Source of the DNA: Comamonadaceae bacterium
Lineage (GTDB): Bacteria; Pseudomonadota; Gammaproteobacteria; Burkholderiales; Burkholderiaceae
Length of the DNA: 34,954 nt
Assembly: GCA_947505995.1 (NCBI GenBank)
Contig: CANNNB010000001.1
Location: forward strand, 1-34,954
Direction: 5' to 3'
Shown here: piece after piece, positions 1-8,441 of the stretch
How the letters are laid out: each line of letters opens with the position of its first letter
Numbering within the stretch: the first letter of the stretch is position 1
The notes under the pieces: model-generated
Seen by the model: only the letters and a program-made list of their open reading frames with translations
What the model was told of the DNA's origin: nothing
Databases searched by the model: none
Translations under genes and position numbers: made by a program

Positions 1-855
1 AACAAAATGACTTGGAAGCTATGGATGAGTGATGCTGCCAAAGGCTTGATTTTAGGTTTGGTTTTGGGTGTACCACTTATCGCTTTAGTGCTGTGGCTCA
101 TGCAAACTGGGGGCGTGTACTGGTGGTTTTGGACTTGGTGCGCCTTGTCGTTTTGGCAATTGTTCTTGATGGCCATCGCACCCAATGTCATCATGCCCTT
201 GTTTAACAAATTTACCCCACTTGATGATGAAGTTCTAAAGGAGCGTGTGAATGCACTGATGCAGCGCGCAGGTTTTACAGCCAAGGGCTTTTTTGTGATG
301 GATGGCAGTAAAAGGTCAGCGCACTCGAATGCATTTTTCACAGGCTTTGGTGCCAGCAAGCGCGTGGTGTTTTTTGACACCTTGCTCAAGCAACTCACAC
401 CATCCGAAATGGAAGCAGTGCTAGCGCATGAGTTGGGACATTTCAAACATCGGCATATTTTTAAAATGATGGTGACCAGCTTTTTGTTCAGTTTGCTTGG
501 ACTTGCGTTGCTGGGTTTTGCCGCGCAGCAAATCTGGTTCTACACTGGCTTAGGGGTGATGCCTAGTTTCACCGGCGGCAATGAGGCCGTGGCACTTTTG
601 TTGTTCATGTTGGTGGTACCCGTCTTCACATTTTTGCTGGCACCTATTTCCTCTTGGCGCTCCAGGGTTCAAGAGTACGAGGCAGATGCCTATGCTGTGT
701 CGCAAACGCCTGTAGCAGATCTGAGTTCTGCATTGTTGAAGTTGTATCAAGACAATGCGTCAACCCTGACCCCCGATCCTTGGTATGTGAAGTTTTACTA
801 TTCGCACCCACCTGCCAGTTTGCGATTAGCACACATGCAGCATGCGCAAACTTAA
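1..855 (+). CDS. M48 family (Ste24/CAAX-protease-like) membrane metallopeptidase, 5' truncated by the window edge
   Basis: The frame is open to the first base, so this is the C-terminal part (about 285 residues) of a protein that is usually 410-430 residues in this family. The zinc site is visible: HELGH is encoded at 427-441, with the third ligand expected in the EADAYA segment around 679-696. Hydrophobic membrane segments lie on both sides of the catalytic motif, as in Ste24-type proteases. The role is intramembrane or membrane-associated proteolysis, probably quality control; the substrate is unknown. The ATG at base 7 is internal rather than the start, because about 140 N-terminal residues of the family are missing. 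The 3' end overlaps rsgA by 14 nt, suggesting co-translation. The alternative name HtpX fits less well, because HtpX is shorter and organised differently. Confidence 0.88.
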   Translation, partial: NKMTWKLWMSDAAKGLILGLVLGVPLIALVLWLMQTGGVYWWFWTWCALSFWQLFLMAIAPNVIMPLFNKFTPLDDEVLKERVNALMQRAGFTAKGFFVMDGSKRSAHSNAFFTGFGASKRVVFFDTLLKQLTPSEMEAVLAHELGHFKHRHIFKMMVTSFLFSLLGLALLGFAAQQIWFYTGLGVMPSFTGGNEAVALLLFMLVVPVFTFLLAPISSWRSRVQEYEADAYAVSQTPVADLSSALLKLYQDNASTLTPDPWYVKFYYSHPPASLRLAHMQHAQT

Positions 856-1861
856 CCAACGCACGCATACCAAGACCAAGGCAGAGCAGGCTTTGGTCGC
901 TTCCTCGCAAGAGGCCATGAACACAGGCTTGGTGGTGGCAACACACGGAAGACATTGTGTGGTTGAGTTGGATGATGGAACGCGCATCATTTGCCATCCT
1001 AGGGGCAAAAAGAGTCAGTCGGTGGTAGGCGATCGTGTCAGGTGGCAAGCTGCTGCTGACGAAGGTACGATTGAAAGTGTTTTGCCAAGGAAAAATCTTT
1101 TTTACAGGCGCGATGAGGTTCGAACGAAATCTTTTGCAGCCAATCTCGATCAGGTGTTGATCTTGTTGGCGGCCGAACCAGAGTATTCAGAAACGCAATT
1201 GTCACGTGCATTGATTGCTGCTGAGGCCGAGCACATCAAACCGCTCATTGTATTGAACAAGAGTGATTTGGGAGAGCCGTTTCAGCAAGCTTGGCATCGC
1301 TTGGCTGCTTATCGCCAGATGGGTTATGGGGTGCTGCCGCTCGAATTGAAAAGTCCGAAAGGTACCAATCCATCCCTGAGTGAAGTCACGGCTCAAATGG
1401 CGGCCAAGACGACCTTGATTTTGGGGCCGTCTGGCGCAGGCAAAAGCACCTTGGTCAATGCTTTGGTGCCCAATGCCCGCGCTTTGACTGGCGAGATTTC
1501 GCAAGCCCTGAATTCGGGTAAGCACACCACCACAAGCACCTCCTTGTATTGGGTGGGAAACAAGCCAGGCATTGCAGACGCTGGATTACTGGGAACAGCC
1601 CTCATCGACTCGCCTGGCTTTCAAGAATTTGGCCTGCAGCATATTCCGCAGAATCAATTGGCGTCTTGCATGCCAGATTTGAAACAGCATGTCCAGAACT
1701 GTAAGTTTTACAACTGTACGCATTTGCATGAGCCTGGTTGCGGGGTTTTGTCGGCTTTGCAAAAAGATGAATCTACCGAATTGCTTTCGACTGAAGTGAG
1801 CCCGAGACGGCACAGAATTTATGCGCAGTTGTTTGAGGAGCTTGGCCAACAGCGATGGTAA
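842..1861 (+). CDS. rsgA: Small ribosomal subunit biogenesis GTPase RsgA
   Basis: A 339-residue circularly permuted GTPase that acts late in 30S subunit assembly in the cytoplasm. It has an N-terminal OB-fold (about 28-90). The G motifs come in permuted order: G4 NKSD (139-142), then the P-loop GPSGAGKS (195-202), then G3 DSPG (256-259). A C-terminal zinc knuckle has Cys287, Cys292, His294 and Cys300. Length and motif order match the family. The ATG at 842 lies inside the last codons of the upstream protease gene, so translation is probably coupled. The N-terminal 20 residues are basic, and Met26 (917) is a possible shorter start. The gene converges on the CobD/CbiB gene with 24 nt between stops and no obvious terminator. 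Confidence 0.96.
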   Translation: MRKLNQRTHTKTKAEQALVASSQEAMNTGLVVATHGRHCVVELDDGTRIICHPRGKKSQSVVGDRVRWQAAADEGTIESVLPRKNLFYRRDEVRTKSFAANLDQVLILLAAEPEYSETQLSRALIAAEAEHIKPLIVLNKSDLGEPFQQAWHRLAAYRQMGYGVLPLELKSPKGTNPSLSEVTAQMAAKTTLILGPSGAGKSTLVNALVPNARALTGEISQALNSGKHTTTSTSLYWVGNKPGIADAGLLGTALIDSPGFQEFGLQHIPQNQLASCMPDLKQHVQNCKFYNCTHLHEPGCGVLSALQKDESTELLSTEVSPRRHRIYAQLFEELGQQRW

Positions 1862-1885
1862 TTGGCAATGAGCATGAAGGTGGTG

Positions 1886-2866
1886 TTATCCCAAAAGATT
1901 GGCCAAGGAAAGCAGCGCGACCAATACAAGCCACATCACCACAGTTCGCCAAACGAGACCCACAACTTGGGCAAAGTGAGCCAACTCTGGAGTTCGTCCG
2001 GGCGTGCTGCTGCTGCCTGGTAAATCGGGCTGCAGTGCCGCACCACCCAATTGAACATTGATAGCGCCTGCTGTAGCGGCCAAGATGACGCCATCGTTGT
2101 CATCTGGAAACTTTTCTGCGTGGTTGCGCCAGCCGTCCATCGCATCTTCAAAACTTCCCATGATGGCAAACCCCATCGCAGTGGCTCGTGCCGGAATCCA
2201 ATCGATGAAGTGCCAAGTTTCATTGGCGACTTTTTTCAAAGAGTCGCTGCTCCAATTGCCAGTATCTTGGTGGGTGAAAGCGGTCGCGGTCGTTGTTGTT
2301 AAAGCAGGCGCTTGGGACCAATAGCGTTTTGCAAATTCTGCAATTCTGTAGACCACCGCGCCTACGGGTCCTAGGCCAATAATGGAAAGCAAGGCGTAGC
2401 AGAAGAAGACGCCAAAGACATGTCGATGCGCAGACACAACCGAGTGTTCAATGACGTGCCTAACTATTTCATTGCGCGGTAGATCCTTAATTTCAATTTG
2501 TTGCCAATTGGCCAACAGCTCACGTGCCAAGGGCTCATCGCCATCGTTCAGCGCATCGCGAATTCCGGTGAAATGATGGCTGAATTGTCTAAATCCTAGG
2601 GTGACATAAAGTAGCGTGACGTTCCATGCAACAGCAAAGAACCAGCCCAAGAAAAAAGCCAAACACCAATGAGTGATGACGGCCAGACAAGCTGGTGCTC
2701 CAATGAGCAGGCCCCAAGCAAGCCAAGCTTGAGAGCGTGTTCCCCCATCCACTTGAGTTGCCACCCAATCTGCCCACCGCCTTAACCATTGGTGCAGAAA
2801 ATGTGTTGAACCCAATGGCCGTGCCTGTTCAATGACCAGTGCTAAAAAAATTGAGAAAAAGCTCAT
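1886..2866 (-). CDS. CobD/CbiB family membrane protein
   Basis: A 326-residue protein rich in hydrophobic segments. It starts with a membrane-inserting stretch (MSFFSIFLALVIEQARPLG), and further transmembrane stretches lie near residues 50-90, 150-175 and 305-325. The pattern, and features such as the DWIPARATAMGFA segment near 220-232, match the CobD/CbiB family. True CbiB/CobD is the adenosylcobinamide-phosphate synthase of cobalamin biosynthesis. No other cobalamin gene is present here, so the real function of this stand-alone member is uncertain; AmpE-like regulatory relatives belong to the same broad group. It follows the Nudix gene by 7 nt and is probably its operon partner. It is convergent with rsgA. 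Confidence 0.8.
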   Translation of the reverse strand: MSFFSIFLALVIEQARPLGSTHFLHQWLRRWADWVATQVDGGTRSQAWLAWGLLIGAPACLAVITHWCLAFFLGWFFAVAWNVTLLYVTLGFRQFSHHFTGIRDALNDGDEPLARELLANWQQIEIKDLPRNEIVRHVIEHSVVSAHRHVFGVFFCYALLSIIGLGPVGAVVYRIAEFAKRYWSQAPALTTTTATAFTHQDTGNWSSDSLKKVANETWHFIDWIPARATAMGFAIMGSFEDAMDGWRNHAEKFPDDNDGVILAATAGAINVQLGGAALQPDLPGSSSTPGRTPELAHFAQVVGLVWRTVVMWLVLVALLSLANLLG

Positions 2867-2873
2867 AGCAGCA

Positions 2874-3593
2874 TCATAAAGAATTCGCAGCCAATAAAAA
2901 CCGATAAAAGTTTCTGATCATGCCAGCCGTCGCTCCCCAAATGAAATAGTCTGTTGGTACTTGATCCTTACTGGGTGTTGAAGCAGGATAGGGCATGGAG
3001 TACCAACGTCTCACAACGCCATCTCTTTCCCATTCATGCAGGCGGTGGTTTTGAGGGTTCATGAGAAATGACAAAGGCACTTCAAATGTAAATTCCACCT
3101 CATTGGCATTGGATGTAATGGTGTGATTTGGTGATACCAAGGCAACCACAGGTGTGATGTGAAATGAGGTGCCGGTGACATAGCTTGGCAGTTGACCCAA
3201 AATTTCAACAAATTCTGAGGACAGTCCGACTTCCTCTTGCGCTTCGCGCAGGGCGGCGTGCTCTACTGTTTCATCTTCATCATCGACCTTGCCCCCGGGA
3301 AATGCTATTTGCCCCGGATGGGAAGACAAGTGCTGTGTTCTTTGAGTCAGTAAGAGATGGGGATCCTGGCCATTTTCGCCTCTCATCACAATGGGCACCA
3401 AGACGGCCGCAGCTTGGGGTGCGCGTTGGCCAATAGCCGGTTCACGCTTCAATTCGGGCGTCCACTCTGGCGGATGTTGAAAAATTCGCTTAAGTCGTTC
3501 AGCGTTCAAGGTCCCTGGCGCAATGGCCGGCCAATTCTCAGACTGAATGGTCCATGGAATTTCGCGGGGGTCAAAACCCAAGGAGTGCTTCAT
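2874..3593 (-). CDS. Nudix hydrolase of the CoA pyrophosphatase (NudL-like) type
   Basis: A 239-residue protein with a Nudix box at about residues 100-124 (FPGGKVDDEDET, then REAQEEVGL). The REXXEE residues that bind divalent metal are intact. Just before it, LLTQRTQHLSSHPGQIAFPGG (residues 81-101) matches the UPF0035-type extension that marks coenzyme A pyrophosphatases, which cleave CoA to phosphopantetheine and 3',5'-ADP. Substrate specificity is inferred from that signature and has not been shown here. The gene lies 33 nt after apaH, another nucleotide pyrophosphohydrolase, and 7 nt before the CobD/CbiB gene. The three may be transcribed together from upstream of apaH. Confidence 0.88.
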   Translation of the reverse strand: MKHSLGFDPREIPWTIQSENWPAIAPGTLNAERLKRIFQHPPEWTPELKREPAIGQRAPQAAAVLVPIVMRGENGQDPHLLLTQRTQHLSSHPGQIAFPGGKVDDEDETVEHAALREAQEEVGLSSEFVEILGQLPSYVTGTSFHITPVVALVSPNHTITSNANEVEFTFEVPLSFLMNPQNHRLHEWERDGVVRRWYSMPYPASTPSKDQVPTDYFIWGATAGMIRNFYRFLLAANSL

Positions 3594-3626
3594 ATTGAAA
3601 AGTAAGCCATGTTGGGAGTTTGACGT

Positions 3627-4457
3627 TCAAAAGGGTGTTTGATAGGGTGGGCATTTGATTTCAATTTTGCGGGGTGGTGCATCCACCGTATCGCGTTGAA
3701 TGGCAGTTAGACAGCCGCCCCAAACACAGCCTGTGTCCATTGCCCAAATGTCTGTTCGATCCACGGCACCCAGTGTGGACCAGTGGCCAAATGCGATTCT
3801 TGTGCCAATTGTTTGGCGCTCAGGTACTTCAAACCATGGCATGTAGCCTGCGGGTGCTTTGGCGCTATTTTCCTTGACTTTAAAGTCCATTTGCCCGGTA
3901 ACCGAGCAAAAGCGAAGTCGGGTAAAAGCATTGAGCGCGCAGCGAAGTCGGTCCACACCTTTCAAGCTTGGATGCCACTGGGCAGGCTCATTGCCATACA
4001 TGTTCATGAAAAATTCGGCTGCGTCAGGTCCGCGCAAAACACCTTCAATTTCTTTTGCCAATGCCATGGTGGTGCTCAGTGACCACTGCGGTAGCACGCC
4101 CGCATGAACCATTAGAACGTCTTCTTGGAATATGGCAATGGCTTGCTGTTGCAGCCATTCCAGCACAGCGTGTCTGTCTGCTGCTTCCAAAATTTCATTG
4201 AGTGTGTCGGTACGGCTTGGTTGACGTGCACCTGCTGCGAGACCCAGAAGATGCAAATCGTGATTTCCTAAAACGCACGCAACACTGCTTCCCATCTTGG
4301 ACAAGCGCCTTAGGACCGCCAAGGACGAGGGCCCCCGATTGACCAAATCTCCCAGCACATACAAACGATCGCGGCTGACTGAAAAGCCAACTGCATCTAG
4401 CATTTGACCTAGGGGCTCGTCACAGCCTTGCAAATCACCAACCCAATAAACAGACAT
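3627..4457 (-). CDS. apaH: Symmetrical bis(5'-nucleosyl)-tetraphosphatase (diadenosine tetraphosphatase)
   Basis: A 276-residue metallophosphoesterase that hydrolyses Ap4A to two ADP, removing stress-associated dinucleoside polyphosphates and NpnN RNA caps. The metal-binding blocks are clear: GDLQGC (7-12), GDLVNRGP (36-43), GNHD (64-67) and, further on, VHAG and a FGHWST segment. Length matches the family. It is the first gene of a three-gene minus-strand run (apaH, Nudix, CobD/CbiB). The 109-nt spacer to the divergent CNNM gene is AT-rich and must hold promoters for both, but I see no hexamer pair good enough to name. Confidence 0.95.
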   Translation of the reverse strand: MSVYWVGDLQGCDEPLGQMLDAVGFSVSRDRLYVLGDLVNRGPSSLAVLRRLSKMGSSVACVLGNHDLHLLGLAAGARQPSRTDTLNEILEAADRHAVLEWLQQQAIAIFQEDVLMVHAGVLPQWSLSTTMALAKEIEGVLRGPDAAEFFMNMYGNEPAQWHPSLKGVDRLRCALNAFTRLRFCSVTGQMDFKVKENSAKAPAGYMPWFEVPERQTIGTRIAFGHWSTLGAVDRTDIWAMDTGCVWGGCLTAIQRDTVDAPPRKIEIKCPPYQTPF

Positions 4458-4566
4458 TAACTTCTAAGTTGTTATTTAAAACCCCATTGTGGATGTTTTT
4501 TGCCATATTTAAGCCAATGCCATGGCGGCTATTTCATTCCTTCTCAGGCCTTGGCACAATGGAGGC

Positions 4567-5856
4567 ATGGATTTCTTACTGATTGTGTTTTTAACTTTGG
4601 TGAATGGCGTGTTTGCCATGTCTGAATTGGCCTTGGCCTCTAGCCGCAAGGCTAGGCTCGCTGCCATGGAGGAAGCGGGGGACAAAGGTGCAGCAACGGC
4701 CCTCAAATTGCTTGAAAACCCCACACAGTTCTTGTCAACGGTTCAAGTTGGCATCACTTCGATTGGTGTCATGAATGGCATAGTGGGAGAAGCGGCATTC
4801 AGTGGTGATGTTGCGATGTGGCTAATCAGTTGGGGCCTTGTTGAGTCTGCAGCAAGCTTTACAGCCACCTCACTTGTTGTGGCCGTCATTACCTTCACAA
4901 CCATCATTTTTGGGGAGCTTGTGCCTAAAAGGATTGGCCAGCTTTATCCAGAGCCGGTGGCCAGGGTTGTGGCCAGGCCTATGGCTTGGCTGGCCAGTGT
5001 GGCCAGGCCTTTTGTCGGATTGCTGTCCATCACCACCCATGCTGTACTGAAATTGCTGCGCATTGATACACGAGGCAACCGGGCTGTGACTGAAGAGGAA
5101 ATTACAGCAAGCCTAGAAGAAGGCGTAGACGCTGGGTTGATTGAGGCCCATGAACACCAAATGGTGAGAAATGTTTTTCATTTAGACGATCGCCCCCTGA
5201 CATCCTTGATGGTGCCCCGCCTTGATATTCAGTGGTTTGAAGGCGGCATGACCCGCTCCGAGTGTTTGGCACAGGTGGGCCTTAAAGAGGGTATTGAAGG
5301 ACATTCTTGGTACCCCGTTTGCCGCGGTAATTTGGACGATGTGATTGGGGTGGTCAGTGTGGCGCGCTTGATTTCATTGTCAAAAGATGACCCTTCGCCT
5401 GTTGAAACATATGCCCTTCCGGCCACATTTGTTCCTGAAACATTGAGCGGCATGACACTTTTGGAGCAACTTCGCGATAAATCAGGCCGAATGGTCTTCG
5501 TGGTGGACGAATATGGCGTGGTTCAGGGTTTATTAACTCCCAGAGATTTACTGGAGGCCATTACCGGTGAGTTGCGTCCTTTGACGGTTGAGGACGCGTG
5601 GGCCTCCTCTCAAGGAGATGGCACTTGGGTTCTGGATGGCTTAATGCCCGTCAATGAACTCAAATCGAGGCTTGATATCAAGCAATTGAATGGCGAAGAA
5701 AGGGGATTATTTAATACCCTAGGTGGATTTATTTTGTCGGAATTGGGTTATTTGCCAGAAGTAGGTGATATTGTCCAAAGCGAAAATTGGTATTTTGAGG
5801 TTTTATCTCTTGAAGGACGTCGAATAGACAAGGTAAATGCCAAATTCATCAATTAA
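4567..5856 (+). CDS. CNNM/CorC (HlyC) family membrane transport protein: DUF21, CBS pair, CorC domain
   Basis: I prefer the ATG at 4567 (429 residues), preceded by GGAGG and opening directly with the first membrane segment MDFLLIVFLTLVNGVFAMSE. An in-frame ATG at 4522 would add 15 residues but has no ribosome-binding site. An N-terminal DUF21 transmembrane domain covers about 1-190 and includes the conserved FGELVPKRIGQLYPE. A CBS-domain pair follows (about 200-330), then a C-terminal CorC/HlyC-type domain (about 345-429). Family members are linked to magnesium and cobalt efflux or cation homeostasis; the old name haemolysin is misleading. The gene is divergent from apaH and is followed by a 113-nt AT-rich spacer before the H-NS gene. 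Confidence 0.9.
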   Translation: MDFLLIVFLTLVNGVFAMSELALASSRKARLAAMEEAGDKGAATALKLLENPTQFLSTVQVGITSIGVMNGIVGEAAFSGDVAMWLISWGLVESAASFTATSLVVAVITFTTIIFGELVPKRIGQLYPEPVARVVARPMAWLASVARPFVGLLSITTHAVLKLLRIDTRGNRAVTEEEITASLEEGVDAGLIEAHEHQMVRNVFHLDDRPLTSLMVPRLDIQWFEGGMTRSECLAQVGLKEGIEGHSWYPVCRGNLDDVIGVVSVARLISLSKDDPSPVETYALPATFVPETLSGMTLLEQLRDKSGRMVFVVDEYGVVQGLLTPRDLLEAITGELRPLTVEDAWASSQGDGTWVLDGLMPVNELKSRLDIKQLNGEERGLFNTLGGFILSELGYLPEVGDIVQSENWYFEVLSLEGRRIDKVNAKFIN

Positions 5857-5969
5857 TTATTAAATTTATAGACTTTGTAAATACTAAGCCGCATTTATTT
5901 ACATTAGAATCCTGATATTCTTCGGAATATTGTTATTTAAACAAGTTTATTATCTTTATTGGAATCACT

Positions 5970-6275
5970 ATGACTAACTCTTACAAAGAATTATTGAAGC
6001 AACGTGAAGCATTAGAACAAGCTATTGCGTCTGCACGTCAGCAAGAACTTTCTGAGGCAATTGGCAAGGCGCGTGAATTGGTTGCTGAATTTGGACTCAC
6101 TGTTCAAGACGTATTTCCTGCCGGTCGAAGCGGCTCAAAATCCTCTGGAAAATCGGCCGGTGGCAAAGTTGCTCCCAAATACCGTGATCCTGCAACGGGC
6201 CAAACTTGGACTGGCCGTGGCAAAGCTCCTAAGTGGATTGATGGACAAGACCGCGCTCAGTTTCTAATTGCGTAA
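5970..6275 (+). CDS. H-NS family nucleoid-associated DNA-binding protein
   Basis: A 101-residue protein with the two-part H-NS layout. An N-terminal alpha-helical oligomerisation region (about 1-48, rich in Glu, Gln, Ala and Leu) is joined by a flexible Ser/Gly/Lys linker (about 52-68) to the C-terminal DNA-binding core YRDPATGQTWTGRGKAPKWI (71-90). Burkholderiales carry several such small H-NS/BpH3-like paralogues, so no specific symbol is given. The role is binding AT-rich DNA and silencing or bridging. The upstream spacer (5857-5969) is strikingly AT-rich and could be an autoregulatory binding region, which is an inference. A strong terminator follows directly, so the gene is probably monocistronic. 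Confidence 0.93.
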   Translation: MTNSYKELLKQREALEQAIASARQQELSEAIGKARELVAEFGLTVQDVFPAGRSGSKSSGKSAGGKVAPKYRDPATGQTWTGRGKAPKWIDGQDRAQFLIA

Positions 6276-6297
6276 TGCAAAGAATTGAAAACCAGCT

Positions 6298-6322
6298 AAA
6301 GGCCGCTTCAAGCGGCCTTTTT
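6298..6322 (+). terminator. Rho-independent terminator after the H-NS gene
   Basis: AAAGGCCGCT (6298-6307) pairs perfectly with AGCGGCCTTT (6311-6320) across a TCA loop, followed by a run of T to 6322. It begins 22 nt after the H-NS stop codon and is the clearest intrinsic terminator in the window. Confidence 0.9.
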
Positions 6323-6373
6323 GATGTGCGATGAAGTTGTAGAATCGCTTTGTCTTTTTATAAGTAAATTCGA

Positions 6374-7084
6374 TTGTCTTCCAATTCCCTCCCAAAGCAC
6401 GTTGGCATCATCATGGATGGTAATCGCCGATGGGCAAAAAAACGTCTTTTACCTGCCGCATTGGGGCATGCCTCGGGTGCAAAACGTGTCAGAACAATTG
6501 TGGAGTCGTGCATTCGGTTGAACATTGCCCACCTCAGTTTGTTTGCATTCAGTACCGAGAATTGGCGCCGGCCTCCCGAGGAGGTTTCCGTTCTCATGAA
6601 CCTTTTTGCCAGTTATCTGCAAAAAGAAGTTGATGACATGTCCAACAATGGTGTTTGCTTAAAAGTCCTTGGTGACAAGACAAAATTCAGTGATGAATTG
6701 CAAGATTTGATCTTGCGAGCTGAGCAACAAACACAACACAACACCAAAATCACGCTCCGGGTTGCCGCCAACTACGGTGGTCGGTGGGATTTCGTTCAAG
6801 CCACCCAATCGTGGCAGCGCGCAAATCCTGGCGTGAGTCTCGATCAGCTCACAGAAGCTGGACTCGCACCATTTCTAAGTACGGCAGACGCACCAGAGAT
6901 GGACCTGCTCATCCGAACGGGGGGTGAGTCCCGCGTGAGCAATTTCATGCTGTGGCAAGCGGCATACGCAGAGCTATTTTTCATTGATACCTTGTGGCCA
7001 GATTTCAGTCCCAAACAGTTCAATGAGGCATTGGAGTGGTTTTCTCAAAGAGACCGTCGATTTGGATCAGCAGCACCTTTTTAA
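6374..7084 (+). CDS. Cis-prenyltransferase (UppS/di-trans,poly-cis-prenyl diphosphate synthase family), TTG start
   Basis: A 236-residue enzyme of the undecaprenyl diphosphate synthase family, which condenses isopentenyl diphosphate onto an allylic primer to make cis-polyprenyl carriers. Visible blocks are HVGIIMDGNRRWA (9-21, with catalytic Asp15), FAFSTENWRRP (58-67), NYGGRWD (133-139) and RTGGESRVSNFMLWQ (181-195). A stop at 6365 and the HVGIIMDGN motif at residue 9 leave only TTG 6374 (or ATT 6368) as a start; the first in-frame ATG (6413) lies inside the active-site motif. It is preceded only by weak purine-rich sequence. It is not next to frr, cdsA, dxr or rseP, where uppS usually sits, and it has DGNRRW where the canonical enzyme has DGNGRW. 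It may therefore be a second, divergent paralogue. Confidence 0.9.
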   Translation: MSSNSLPKHVGIIMDGNRRWAKKRLLPAALGHASGAKRVRTIVESCIRLNIAHLSLFAFSTENWRRPPEEVSVLMNLFASYLQKEVDDMSNNGVCLKVLGDKTKFSDELQDLILRAEQQTQHNTKITLRVAANYGGRWDFVQATQSWQRANPGVSLDQLTEAGLAPFLSTADAPEMDLLIRTGGESRVSNFMLWQAAYAELFFIDTLWPDFSPKQFNEALEWFSQRDRRFGSAAPF

Positions 7085-7094
7085 GACGCCTAAA

Positions 7095-8381
7095 TCACTT
7101 GCGCACTTGATTGTCATTAGCAGCCAACTGACGTAACTTGTCTTTTTTGCTTGGACGCTTGCCCTTGATGCCGCCATTGCCGGCTTCTATTTGTGGAACC
7201 GGTGAAGTGGCTTCAAAACCTTCAAAAGATTCTCTTTCGATTTTGACTGCATGGCGTTTTTCAATCAATTCCCAGTGATTCAAGGATTCTGGCGTTACAA
7301 AGCTGATGGCCAAGCCTGCCTCACCAGCGCGACCCGTTCGGCCAATGCGATGGGTGTAGTCAACAGCCGATCTGGGTAAGTCAAAATTAATCACGGCGGG
7401 CAACTTTTCGATGTCCAGGCCACGCGCAGCCAAATCTGTGGCCAGCACCACTTTAACGCGCTGGAGTTTGAAGTCCGCCAACACTTGTTGTCTTTTGCCC
7501 TGGCTAAGTTGCCCGTGAAACGGCTCTGCCGAAATGCCTGCCACACGCAGTTTGGCGGCCACCATGTCACTGCTGTGCTGTGTGGCGACAAAAACCAAGA
7601 CTTGTTTCAAATGTTCTTCTTTGATCAAGTGTTTCAAGAGCTGTGTGCGCTTGACCAGGTCGGTATAGATGGCGCGCTGCAAAATCACGGAAGGTTCAGG
7701 CGTTTCGCCTTCAATGTGAATTTCAAGAGGGTCGTGCAGCAGGGCCTGGGCCAAAGCCACCATGCTTTGAGGCCTGGTGGCAGATAAAAATAAATTTTGC
7801 CGCTTAGATGGAAGCCGGTTCAAGATAAATTGAAGTTCCTCGTGAAAGCCAAGTTCTAGCAATTTATCAGCCTCATCCAAAACCAAGGTTTGGACGTCAG
7901 AGAGTTTCAGGGCATTGTGTTCAAGTAAATCAATTAACCGGCCCGGTGTGGCGATCAATATATCTGTTCCGCCCCTCAGGCCCATCATTTGAGGGTTGAT
8001 GGAAACGCCGCCAAAGACAACCGTGATTTTGCAAAGCTGGCCCCATTGGGCTGCCAAACTCATGAAAAGTTGACTGACCTGGATGGCTAACTCACGCGTG
8101 GGCACCAAGACCAAAGATTGAATGGTTTTGGTCTTTCTCACATAGCCCTGCTTCGAATGCCCTGGCTTTTCATTTGCTGAAACTGAGAGCGTCCATTGCT
8201 GTATCAACGGAAGCGCATAGGCCAAGGTTTTGCCAGATCCAGTGGGCGCGGTGACCCAAGCGTCGCGGCCATCGGTTGCAACGGGTATCAAAGATTGTTG
8301 AACCGGCGTAGGACTTGGGTAAGTTTTGGGTTTGAGTGCTTTGAGCAACTCGGGCGAAAGGCCCAGATCTTTAAAAGGCAT
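7095..8381 (-). CDS. DEAD-box ATP-dependent RNA helicase
   Basis: With the ATG at 8381 the protein has 428 residues and opens with a typical Q-motif region (MPFKDLGLSPELLKALKPK, then PTPVQQ). The frame extends upstream to a TTG at 8432 with another ATG at 8402, but those extra residues look non-conserved. All helicase motifs are present in order: APTGSGKT (I), PTRELAIQ (Ia), TPGR, DEAD (II), SAT (III), a TDLAARGLDI block (V) and HRIGRTGRAG (VI). It belongs to the RhlE/SrmB-like bacterial group that remodels RNA in ribosome assembly or decay; the specific target is unknown. The C-terminus is lysine-rich. It converges on the cis-prenyltransferase gene with 10 nt between stops and diverges from rfbA. 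Confidence 0.93.
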   Translation of the reverse strand: MPFKDLGLSPELLKALKPKTYPSPTPVQQSLIPVATDGRDAWVTAPTGSGKTLAYALPLIQQWTLSVSANEKPGHSKQGYVRKTKTIQSLVLVPTRELAIQVSQLFMSLAAQWGQLCKITVVFGGVSINPQMMGLRGGTDILIATPGRLIDLLEHNALKLSDVQTLVLDEADKLLELGFHEELQFILNRLPSKRQNLFLSATRPQSMVALAQALLHDPLEIHIEGETPEPSVILQRAIYTDLVKRTQLLKHLIKEEHLKQVLVFVATQHSSDMVAAKLRVAGISAEPFHGQLSQGKRQQVLADFKLQRVKVVLATDLAARGLDIEKLPAVINFDLPRSAVDYTHRIGRTGRAGEAGLAISFVTPESLNHWELIEKRHAVKIERESFEGFEATSPVPQIEAGNGGIKGKRPSKKDKLRQLAANDNQVRK

Positions 8382-8441
8382 AGGACCCGAGCATAAGTGC
8401 ATATGGCTTGATCTGCCAGTCAGTCGTGGCAAAATCGGCGG

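Noticed and set aside
1855..2061. Plus-strand frame starting at the end of rsgA
   Set aside because: It runs antisense through the CobD/CbiB gene and has no supporting motif.
4458..4566. Promoter hexamers between apaH and the CNNM gene
   Set aside because: Candidate boxes (TTGTGG with CATATT) are only 11 nt apart, so I did not call a promoter.
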